Assembly (NCBI GenBank): GCA_002746275.1
Contig: NVWR01000006.1
Location: forward strand, 92,813-106,741
Length of the DNA stretch: 13,929 bases
From: Rhodobiaceae bacterium
GTDB taxonomy: Bacteria; Pseudomonadota; Alphaproteobacteria; Parvibaculales; Parvibaculaceae
Reading direction: 5' to 3'
Each line of letters begins with the position of its first letter. The stretch's first letter is position 1. Shown in pieces: positions 8,536 to 13,929 of the stretch. The position numbers were made by a program, and so were the translations under genes. Below the pieces are notes generated by a model, which saw only the letters and a program-made list of their open reading frames with translations, was not told the DNA's origin and did not search any database.

Positions 8536-9296
8536 GCGGGGGCGGTCAGGAGTTCAGGGATCGAGGTGATGATGCGGTCCGGTGTGATGTTTGATCCATC
8601 AGGCAGGCCTCGCCCATATGCGTCGTGCCAAATGGCGTATATGCCCAATTTCTGAGGCGCGCTGACTTCCCACTCCAGATTGTCTCCCACCATCCAGGTC
8701 TCTTCCGGTGTGGTGTTCAAGCTTTGCAGCGCGTGGTGGTAGGCCTCTTCCTCGGGTTTGCCAAACCCGTGCTCTCCCTCGATCTGAATGTGATCGAAGC
8801 GGTGTTCCAGGCCAAACCGTGTCACCTTCGCGCGCTGAGTGTCAGCGCCGCCGTTGGTGATGAGAGCTAGTTTGATACCCCGGTCCTTCAACTGGTCGAT
8901 GGTCTCCATTGCGCCAGGAAAAGGTGTCATTTCCTCTTCTCTCAAATCAGTGAACCGGTCTGCGACCGCGTGGACGAAATCGGTGTCTGGTCCTGTAGCG
9001 CTAAACCGACGGGTGCGGATGAGCGCCTCACGCACAATTTCGCGCCGGGCATCTTTCAGGCGGAGACGCCATTTTTTTTGATGTGCCTGGGTGCCTGTCC
9101 AAAATATCAATGCGAAATCTGTAAGGGCGTCTACTGCTTCTGTGGGGGTCAATGGCGCCAAGTCTTGAGCGAACTCAGCTACGACCTTTTCCCATGCGGC
9201 ACGTGGTTGGCCATAGGCGGAAATCAATGTGTCATCGAGATCAAAGAGGATGGCGGTGGGGAGATGAGTGTCTGAACGAGATCGGGAGGCGGCCAA
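8532..9296 (-). CDS. HAD-superfamily (subfamily IA) hydrolase
   Basis: A 254-residue haloacid-dehalogenase-like phosphatase. Motif I FDLDDTL gives the nucleophile D19 and acid D21, motif II is ITNGG (T147, N148), motif III is GKPEEEAY (K180), and motif IV is MVGDNLEWEV (D205). A helical cap lies between about residues 30 and 120. It resembles the YjjG/phosphoglycolate phosphatase-like group; the substrate is unknown. The start is a TTG at 9296: no ATG or GTG lies in frame before motif I, and TAGGA stands 6 bases upstream of the TTG. It follows the glutamate-synthase-like gene by only 29 bp, so the two probably form an operon. The end overlaps the convergent lipid kinase by 4 bp (TTAG). Confidence 0.87.
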   Translation of the reverse strand: MAASRSRSDTHLPTAILFDLDDTLISAYGQPRAAWEKVVAEFAQDLAPLTPTEAVDALTDFALIFWTGTQAHQKKWRLRLKDARREIVREALIRTRRFSATGPDTDFVHAVADRFTDLREEEMTPFPGAMETIDQLKDRGIKLALITNGGADTQRAKVTRFGLEHRFDHIQIEGEHGFGKPEEEAYHHALQSLNTTPEETWMVGDNLEWEVSAPQKLGIYAIWHDAYGRGLPDGSNITPDRIITSIPELLTAPA

Positions 9297-9325
9297 TAGC
9301 TTTCCTATTTTTTGCCGCCTGTTTG

Positions 9326-10882
9326 CTAGCTCGCGGCGGCGATATTGGGACGCGGATCAACCGCTTCGATCTCGTCATTCATCACGCGGCGATAGTATTC
9401 GTCAAGGTCCAAGGAGAATCCGGTGGATCTATTGATGCGTGCATGCTTGCGACGCAGCAGCCGGGGTTCACTGACGCCGCAGGAATGCGCAATCATGCCG
9501 ACTTCAGCCGTAATCCGTTCTTGATATCGGCGCACACGTTCAGCCTTATTTTTTGGGTCGAGACCGCGTTGCAGTTTCTTCTCGTGCGTTGCGATGCCGG
9601 TGGGGCACGTGTTTTTGTTGCATTGAAAGGCCTGAACACAACCCAAAGCGAACATGAAACCCCGGGCGCTGGTGACAAAATCTGCCCCAACAGACATGGC
9701 CCAGGCAACGTCGCCTGGGTTGATCAATTTGCCACTTGCAACAACGCGGATACGGGGGCGCAGGCCATATTCGTCGAGCTTGTCGATCAGGATGGGCAGG
9801 CTTTCCCAGATCGGCATACCAACAAAATCAATCAGAGGCTGAGGCGACGCGCCTGTTCCGCCATCGGCGCTGTCCAATGTGATGAAATCAGGGGCGTCTT
9901 CTGGGGTGTTGCGTAGAATGGAAAAGAGTTCGTCTAGAAAATCTCGTGACCCCAAAACAAATTTACATCCCACGGGTTTGCCGGTCACGTCACGAATGTG
10001 ATTGATCATGTCGAGGAGCTGATGTGGATTATCTATCTCTGGATGGCGGTTTGGGCTGATTGAAGCCTCGCCTCTTGGGATGCCGCGGATGTCGCTGATT
10101 TCTTTGGTGACTTTCGCACCTGGAAGAATGCCGCCCTTCCCAGGTTTTGCACCCTGGCTCAATTTGATCTCGAACATTTTGACTTGGCTGTTGGCCGCTA
10201 GTTTTTTGAGCTTGCTGTCAGAGAGAGAACCGTCAGCACTGCGCACACCATATTTGGCGGTTCCGATCTGGAAGACAATGTCAGCTCCTCCCTCTAGATG
10301 ATAAGGAGAAAGGGCGCCTTCGCCTGTGTTAAGCCAGCATCCTGCCTTTCCAGCGCCTATGGACAAGGCCCGTACGGCAGGTTTGGAGATGGCGCCGTAA
10401 CTCATGCCAGAAATGTTGAAAATGGATGACGTGCGGTAGGGCGTTTGGCAATAAGGACCTATCTCAACAGGGCTTGGGTCGGAGGCGTCCTCGTCGAGGG
10501 TCGGAAAAGGGCAGTTGACGAAAGAGATGGTGCCGCTTGATTTTAGGTCGCGGGTTGAACCAAATGCGACTGTTGTGTCCACGCCTTTGGCTGCTCTGTA
10601 AACCCAGGCCCGTTGCGCCCGATTGAAAGGCATCTCTTCGCGGTCCATCGCAAAGAAGTATTGCCGGAAATATTCTCCTAGGTTTTCAAACAGGTATCGG
10701 AAACGTCCAAGGATCGGGTAATTGCGCCGTATGGCATGAGTGGTCTGCGTTCGATCGACGATGTACATCACGATCAAGCCAAGCAGGATCAGTCCGACAC
10801 CGAACAATAGCAATGCAGAGGAGACGTCGAGAATATTAAGGATCATCGACTGTAGATCGTCTGGAGAGGAGGACGGTTCCAT
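9326..10882 (-). CDS. Membrane-anchored FMN-binding glutamate synthase family protein
   Basis: This 518-residue protein has one predicted transmembrane helix (about 20-43, LLLFGVGLILLGLIVMYIV) and then a single GltS FMN-binding/synthase barrel. Visible signatures are ISGMSYGAIS (157-166), SQGAKPGKGGILPGAKV (242-258), DSADGGTGASPQP (337-349) and the [3Fe-4S] ligands C415-x5-C421-x4-C426 in CVQAFQCNKNTCPTGI. It lacks the N-terminal glutaminase and C-terminal domains of canonical GltB, so it is a stand-alone family whose physiological reaction is not established; it is not safely called glutamate synthase. The ATG at 10882 has only a weak ribosome site; the ATG at codon 13 is possible. It probably forms an operon with the HAD gene. 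A perfect dyad lies upstream at 10934-10949. Confidence 0.87.
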   Translation of the reverse strand: MEPSSSPDDLQSMILNILDVSSALLLFGVGLILLGLIVMYIVDRTQTTHAIRRNYPILGRFRYLFENLGEYFRQYFFAMDREEMPFNRAQRAWVYRAAKGVDTTVAFGSTRDLKSSGTISFVNCPFPTLDEDASDPSPVEIGPYCQTPYRTSSIFNISGMSYGAISKPAVRALSIGAGKAGCWLNTGEGALSPYHLEGGADIVFQIGTAKYGVRSADGSLSDSKLKKLAANSQVKMFEIKLSQGAKPGKGGILPGAKVTKEISDIRGIPRGEASISPNRHPEIDNPHQLLDMINHIRDVTGKPVGCKFVLGSRDFLDELFSILRNTPEDAPDFITLDSADGGTGASPQPLIDFVGMPIWESLPILIDKLDEYGLRPRIRVVASGKLINPGDVAWAMSVGADFVTSARGFMFALGCVQAFQCNKNTCPTGIATHEKKLQRGLDPKNKAERVRRYQERITAEVGMIAHSCGVSEPRLLRRKHARINRSTGFSLDLDEYYRRVMNDEIEAVDPRPNIAAAS

Positions 10883-10933
10883 GGCGTGGCTCGTGGTTGG
10901 TCAAAGGGCAGGCATCACGCGGGTACAGTTCGG

Positions 10934-10949
10934 TCCAGTATGCACTGGA
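10934..10949. promoter_or_regulatory. Perfect inverted repeat upstream of the glutamate-synthase-like gene
   Basis: TCCAGT, ATGC, ACTGGA: two 6-bp arms around a 4-base centre, 52-67 bases upstream of the ATG at 10882. Its size and place suit an operator for a dimeric regulator, but no regulator is identifiable and no clear -35/-10 pair was found around it. The remaining intergenic sequence (10883-11065) shows nothing else convincing. Confidence 0.35.
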
Positions 10950-11065
10950 AGTGTTAACCCTTAATGCGTGCGAAAGCACCTCAAGTTTCTCCACAGGTTG
11001 GTGAGGGTGTGTGAAAGGCCGTATTCGAGAGTTGGGGTTTAGGTCCGCCGAGGCAGAGTGTTGCG

Positions 11066-11794
11066 CTAGCGGGCTAAATTATCAGCGCTTGCAGAAATGA
11101 AGCTCGAAGTGCTGAGTGCTGGGGGCGTAAACCTCTGGGAGACGGGTATCGTATCTTCTGTGAAGGACGAAAGCCGTAGTCCAGATTCTGCTGCGGTCTG
11201 CGTGGGAGTGATCGGGGTCGCCGTTGCAACCCTGTTGGTAGCTGCGACCTGTTCTCTTTTCCAAACGGCCTGGACGCGTGCAGTGTAACGCGCATTGAGC
11301 GAGGGAGAGAAGGAATGGTAGCGCCCGATGGCCTGCATCCAACTGTCACTCCGCGATTCTAGATCGCGCAGAAAATAGGCTGCGTATGCAACATTGGACA
11401 TGGGGTCGAATGCTTCCTCAACGCTTGTGAAGGCGCGAGGATGAAAGCGTAGATTGATCTGCATGCATCCAACATCAATGGTTCTTTTGCCTTGTGCCAA
11501 TAAACGTCTGACAGCATCCACAGCTTCTTGACGGGTTGCGAAATAGTATGCGCGCCCCTCAGCGTTGATGGTCCATGGCCACGCCTGATGTGTACCGTCG
11601 GGAGATCGTCGACCAGATTCCACCAGTGCTATTGACGTCACCATGCCCTCAGGCAGCCCGTGTTGCTTTTCCAGGCGAGCCGCAGCGTCGCGACACGCCT
11701 GCCAATCGTTCGATGTGGCATGTGCACCGGACGTGAAGGTGAGCGCGAGCAGTGCCGCTAAAATCAAAAATTTTGCTGGTGACGCGATGGTCAT
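11066..11794 (-). CDS. Exported lytic transglycosylase (SLT domain)
   Basis: A 242-residue exported peptidoglycan lytic transglycosylase from the ATG at 11794 (an in-frame TTG at 11809 would add five residues). The signal peptide is MTIASPAKFLILAALLALTF followed by TSGAHA, with likely cleavage after AHA. The SLT/goose-lysozyme-like domain has the catalytic glutamate in IALVESGR, the GCMQINLRFHP motif, the AFDPMSNVAYAAYFLRDL helix and the closing AIGRYHSFSP. The C-terminal 70 residues are Thr/Ser/Pro-rich and low complexity. In alphaproteobacteria such small transglycosylases often open the wall for flagella, pili or secretion systems, but nothing nearby assigns it to one. A -35-like TTGACA lies at 11853-11848, with only a poor -10. 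Confidence 0.87.
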   Translation of the reverse strand: MTIASPAKFLILAALLALTFTSGAHATSNDWQACRDAAARLEKQHGLPEGMVTSIALVESGRRSPDGTHQAWPWTINAEGRAYYFATRQEAVDAVRRLLAQGKRTIDVGCMQINLRFHPRAFTSVEEAFDPMSNVAYAAYFLRDLESRSDSWMQAIGRYHSFSPSLNARYTARVQAVWKREQVAATNRVATATPITPTQTAAESGLRLSSFTEDTIPVSQRFTPPALSTSSFISASADNLAR

Positions 11795-12030
11795 TGGGGT
11801 GTCCGCCAAGCCTGCCTTTTTGAACAGGTTTGCGGCCTTTCAGCCTGTGTCAACTAAGTCATGATCGACTGAAAGGGTTAATGAAGATTTACGAGGCCTG
11901 TTTGCCCCCATGCTTCTTTGGAAGCTCTGTTGTTGCAGCGCATAATTTGAAAAAATGGTTAGTTTCTTTGGTTTGCCTGTAAAAAAATAGAAATATCACT
12001 CAAATTTTCTACACTTGTGAGCAATTTCTC

Positions 12031-12059
12031 TTGAGTTTTGTGCGGTGCAACAGCATATT
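12031..12059 (+). promoter_or_regulatory. Sigma-70-type promoter of the small RNA
   Basis: TTGAGT (12031-12036) and CATATT (12054-12059) are separated by exactly 17 bases, placing a start near 12066-12068. The preceding 90 bases (about 11940-12030) are markedly A/T-rich with A- and T-runs, as in an UP-element-like zone. No CDS reads this way in the gap. Confidence 0.65.
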
Positions 12060-12065
12060 CCGCGC

Positions 12066-12164
12066 GTGATCGAGGTGAGTTTCTAACTCCCCTCTTCGCA
12101 GCCCATCTTGGGCGTTTCCTCCCTAGACTTGGGCCATGCTGGTGACAGTGTGGCCCCTTTTTTT
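12066..12164 (+). ncRNA. mmgR: Small trans-acting RNA, mmgR / alpha-r8 (Rfam suhB) type
   Basis: A roughly 99-nt RNA with its own promoter and terminator in the 377-bp gap between two minus-strand genes. It folds into three helices. Helix I is 12072-12094 (GAGG and GAGTT pairing with AACTC and CCTC, loop TCT, one mismatch). Helix II is 12101-12113 (GCCCA/TGGGC, loop TCT). Helix III is the terminator at 12131-12156. Between II and III is a single-stranded UUUCCUCCCU (12115-12124), able to pair with Shine-Dalgarno sequences. From memory this motif and layout, ending CUUGGGCC plus a U-run, are characteristic of the alphaproteobacterial mmgR/alpha-r8 family, which in Sinorhizobium limits polyhydroxybutyrate accumulation and is nitrogen-responsive. 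The family name is recalled, not searched; the small-RNA call rests on the sequence. Confidence 0.75.
12131..12164 (+). terminator. Intrinsic terminator of the small RNA
   Basis: GGGCCA (12131-12136) pairs with TGGCCC (12151-12156). The stem continues inward through two G-U pairs and CTG/CAG to a GTGA loop, 11 bp in all. It is followed by C and seven T residues (12158-12164). It is a strong plus-strand terminator with no plus-strand CDS upstream, which is what revealed the small RNA. Confidence 0.9.
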
Positions 12165-12186
12165 GTCGTAAGGCGCGTATGTCGCG

Positions 12187-13158
12187 TTAGGAGGCTTTGC
12201 GCTGGCCCGAGGTATGGAGGTCTTTGCAGGCCCTTTTTCCCAGTTCGTTGACAAAGCGGGTCATGTTTTTGGAAAGACGCCGAATACCGGGCAAGCGTTG
12301 CACCTTCTTTTCATCCATATAGAGCGTTCTGTTGATTTCTATCTGGAGTGCGTGAAGGCCCCGCGCAGGTGCGCCGTAATGCTCGGTGTTGAAGCCGCCA
12401 GCATAGGGATTGTTGCGGGCAACGGAATAACCCATGGATTGAAGAATACTCTCTGCAGCTTCGACCAACCCTGGTGAGCAGGCGGTGCCGTACCTGTCGC
12501 CGAGCACGATGTCCGCTCGGTCTGTTCCGGTGTCTTCGTCAAAGGGTCCAATAGAGGACGGCATGGAGTGACAATCGAGAAGCACAGCGTCTCCGAACTG
12601 ACGGTGGGTCCTCTCCAGTAGCCCTCTCAATGTTTCGTGGAAGGGCATGTAAATATCACGGATCCGCCCCTCAGCCTCGGAATAGGGGAGGCGCGTGCGG
12701 TAAATTTCCGTCTGCTCCGCGACCACGCGGGCAATGGTTCCAAGGCCACCTGCAACCCGTAGCGATCTTGTATTGGCATGCGCTGGCAGTGCATCAGCAA
12801 ACATGGTGGGATCAAGTTCATAGGGTTCCCGGTTTACATCCAGGTAGGCGCGAGGAAAGTGCGCCCGCAGCAGAGGGGCTCCCAGTTCGACTGCGCCTGC
12901 GAAGATCTCATCTACAAAACTATCTTCTGACCGACGTAGGGTGAGTGGATCAAGATCTGAGGCAGCCAAAAATCGTTTGGGATAGATGCGGCCAGAGTGC
13001 GGAGAGTTCAGGACGAAGGGCAATGTTTGTTTGCGCGGCTCCATCACTTCAAAGGGCTGACGAAAATCGCTCTGGGCGAGGGAAATGACTTCCGGTGCTG
13101 GTTCGGAGGTTTCCCCGAACTGGCGGCCTTCGTGAGTGATGTCGTCGTTGAGATCCAT
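12187..13158 (-). CDS. N-formylglutamate amidohydrolase family protein
   Basis: A 323-residue member of the N-formylglutamate amidohydrolase family (FGase, HutG-like), a zinc-dependent fold that hydrolyses N-formyl-L-glutamate to glutamate and formate at the end of one histidine-degradation route. Visible signatures are FVLNSPHSGRIYP (48-60), RRSEDSFVDEIF (75-86), the FPRAYLDVNREPYELDP core (101-117), LLDCHSMPS (193-201), NNPYAGGFNTEHYG (249-262) and ALQIEINRTLYMDE (270-283). No other hut gene is near, so a role in histidine use is uncertain and another acyl-amino-acid substrate is possible. I prefer the ATG at 13158 (MDLNDD); an in-frame ATG at 13230 with GGGA upstream would add 24 unfamiliar residues. 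It is divergent from cpdR, an arrangement I recall from other alphaproteobacteria. Confidence 0.88.
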   Translation of the reverse strand: MDLNDDITHEGRQFGETSEPAPEVISLAQSDFRQPFEVMEPRKQTLPFVLNSPHSGRIYPKRFLAASDLDPLTLRRSEDSFVDEIFAGAVELGAPLLRAHFPRAYLDVNREPYELDPTMFADALPAHANTRSLRVAGGLGTIARVVAEQTEIYRTRLPYSEAEGRIRDIYMPFHETLRGLLERTHRQFGDAVLLDCHSMPSSIGPFDEDTGTDRADIVLGDRYGTACSPGLVEAAESILQSMGYSVARNNPYAGGFNTEHYGAPARGLHALQIEINRTLYMDEKKVQRLPGIRRLSKNMTRFVNELGKRACKDLHTSGQRKAS

Positions 13159-13485
13159 GGATATTGCCCAACAATTGCTAAATCTGAAGCCCCGGTTTGC
13201 GACCGGACACCAAGTGTCTGGATCAAGCATATGCGATTCCCGCTATGGAGGTCTGCCGGAGCGCCCTTTTCACGAAATTTTAACCATGAGGTGTTGCATT
13301 TTTTGGCAGATTTCTGGGCAATCAACGGGTTTCGCGGCTAGCAAAACGCGGCCTGATTTACATCTCGTTTACTTTTTGGCGCCTATAAAGGAGGGGATAA
13401 CCAGTGTCTTGACGGTTCAGCGTGAGTTTGGGGGCTGATCTCATGGCAAAAGGTTTCTTGGTGATCTTTGGGACGGGTATGGGAT
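13159..13485. other. Divergent intergenic region between the FGase gene and cpdR
   Basis: The 327-bp region contains a TATAAA at 13383-13388 and an AAGGAGGGG run just after it, plus a TTGACG at 13412-13417, but none combine into a convincing -35/-10 pair. No CtrA-type TTAA-N7-TTAA site was seen. A 21-codon ATG frame at 13443-13508 overlaps the cpdR start out of frame and could be a leader peptide, without further support. Confidence 0.3.
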
Positions 13486-13845
13486 ATGGCACGGATTCTG
13501 TTAGCTGAAGATGACGAATCGATGCGGCGCTTCCTAGCAAAAGCACTGGATTCTGCTGGTCATGAGGTTCTTTCTTTTGGACAGGGAGACCAAGCTTACG
13601 AGCAGCTTCAGCATGATGTATTTGACATTCTTTTGACCGACATTGTGATGCCGGAAATGGATGGGATTGAGCTTGCGCGGCGCGCTGCCGAACTCGACCC
13701 CACCCTCAAAATCATGTTTATCACCGGCTTTGCGGCGGTAGCACTCAACCCTGAAACCGGGACGCCGAAAAATGCGAAAGTTCTGTCCAAACCTTTCCAC
13801 CTCCGCGATCTGGTGGACGAGGTTGAGCGGCTGATGGCGGCCTGA
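13486..13845 (+). CDS. cpdR: CpdR-type single-domain response regulator
   Basis: A 119-residue stand-alone receiver domain from MARILLAEDD. Key residues are the acidic pair D9/D10, the phospho-acceptor D52 in LLTDIVMPEMDG, the threonine in MFITGFAAVAL and the lysine in VLSKPFHLRDLV. The FITGFAAVAL and SKPFHLRDLVDEVE segments are near-diagnostic for CpdR. In Caulobacter, unphosphorylated CpdR sends ClpXP to the pole and primes degradation of cell-cycle proteins, and phosphorylation through the CckA-ChpT relay switches this off. I chose the ATG at 13486 over an in-frame TTG at 13468 because the family starts MARILLAEDD. The C-terminus ends in Ala-Ala, reminiscent of ClpXP degrons. It is divergent from the FGase gene. 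Confidence 0.95.
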   Translation: MARILLAEDDESMRRFLAKALDSAGHEVLSFGQGDQAYEQLQHDVFDILLTDIVMPEMDGIELARRAAELDPTLKIMFITGFAAVALNPETGTPKNAKVLSKPFHLRDLVDEVERLMAA

Positions 13846-13865
13846 CAGGCTGCTCTTATTCTCTT
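13837..13865 (+). terminator. Probable intrinsic terminator of cpdR
   Basis: GCGGCCT (13837-13843) and AGGCTGC (13847-13853) pair in a 7-bp stem with one G-U and a 3-base loop. It overlaps the TGA stop and is followed by the U-rich TCTTATTCTCTT. The tail is broken by C and A, so strength is uncertain. Confidence 0.5.
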
Positions 13866-13886
13866 GCGAATATTTGGCGGGAAACC

Positions 13887-13915
13887 TTGCGCCCGGCGCG
13901 CATTCCCGATATATC
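13887..13915 (+). promoter_or_regulatory. Possible stable-RNA-like promoter at the right edge
   Basis: TTGCGC (13887-13892) and TATATC (13910-13915) are spaced by 17 bases, followed by a GC-rich stretch to the window end. The -10 lies within a CGATATATCG palindrome. A gene or tRNA starting just past the edge would fit, but nothing is visible. Confidence 0.35.
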
Positions 13916-13929
13916 GAGCCGTCCGGTGG

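Noticed and set aside
9152..9916. 254-codon plus-strand frame opposite the HAD and glutamate-synthase-like genes
   Set aside because: It crosses two good minus-strand genes and their intergenic gap; the translation shows no domain.
4667..10964. TTAACCCTTAA at 4667-4677 and 10954-10964 as a repeated CtrA-like site
   Set aside because: The half-sites are 3 bases apart rather than the 7 of CtrA, one copy overlaps the yceI stop, and the string is short and A/T-rich enough to recur by chance.
10985..10997. DnaA-box-like TTCTCCACA
   Set aside because: A single one-mismatch copy with no cluster, AT-rich unwinding region or replication gene nearby.
13443..13508. 21-codon ATG frame overlapping the cpdR start as a leader peptide gene
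   Set aside because: Too short to judge by composition and no distinctive feature; kept only as a remark in the intergenic entry.

Overview
The window is a compact stretch of chromosomal DNA from an alphaproteobacterium. The evidence for this is a CpdR-type cell-cycle response regulator divergent from an N-formylglutamate amidohydrolase, a HisN-type histidinol phosphatase, and a PlcP/Agt-like lipid pair. I also recognise what looks like the alphaproteobacterial small RNA mmgR (alpha-r8, Rfam 'suhB'). All genes look native. I see no insertion sequence, phage gene, CRISPR array or rRNA, and no complete tRNA. The species cannot be named from the sequence.

Layout, left to right. Positions 1-229 (-) hold the N-terminus of an acyl-CoA carboxylase carboxyltransferase subunit that runs off the left edge. 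Divergent from it is a two-gene (+) unit with ATGA stop/start overlap: an SCP2-domain protein and a lysophospholipase/monoacylglycerol-lipase-type hydrolase. The hydrolase converges on, and overlaps by 15 bp, hisN (-), which lies downstream of typA/bipA (-). typA has a good promoter and a leader with competing hairpins. Just upstream, yceI (-) ends in a clear intrinsic terminator.

The centre (5.3-8.5 kb) is the most interesting part. A PlcP-like metallophosphoesterase and a GT4 glycosyltransferase (Agt-like) form a (-) operon, and a diacylglycerol-kinase-family lipid kinase is divergent from them on (+). Their 155-bp intergenic region carries two PHO-box-like sites pointing in opposite directions, one toward each transcription unit. 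I infer a phosphate-starvation membrane-lipid remodelling locus: PlcP releases diacylglycerol from phospholipids, Agt glycosylates it, and the kinase can return diacylglycerol to phosphatidate.

Next come a HAD hydrolase and, upstream of it in the same (-) unit, a membrane-anchored FMN/3Fe-4S glutamate-synthase-like protein. These are followed by a secreted lytic transglycosylase (-).

The 377-bp gap at 11.8-12.2 kb encodes a (+) small RNA with its own promoter, three hairpins, an exposed UUUCCUCCCU motif and an intrinsic terminator. The right end has N-formylglutamate amidohydrolase (-) divergent from cpdR (+). After cpdR come a terminator-like hairpin and a possible stable-RNA promoter at the window edge.
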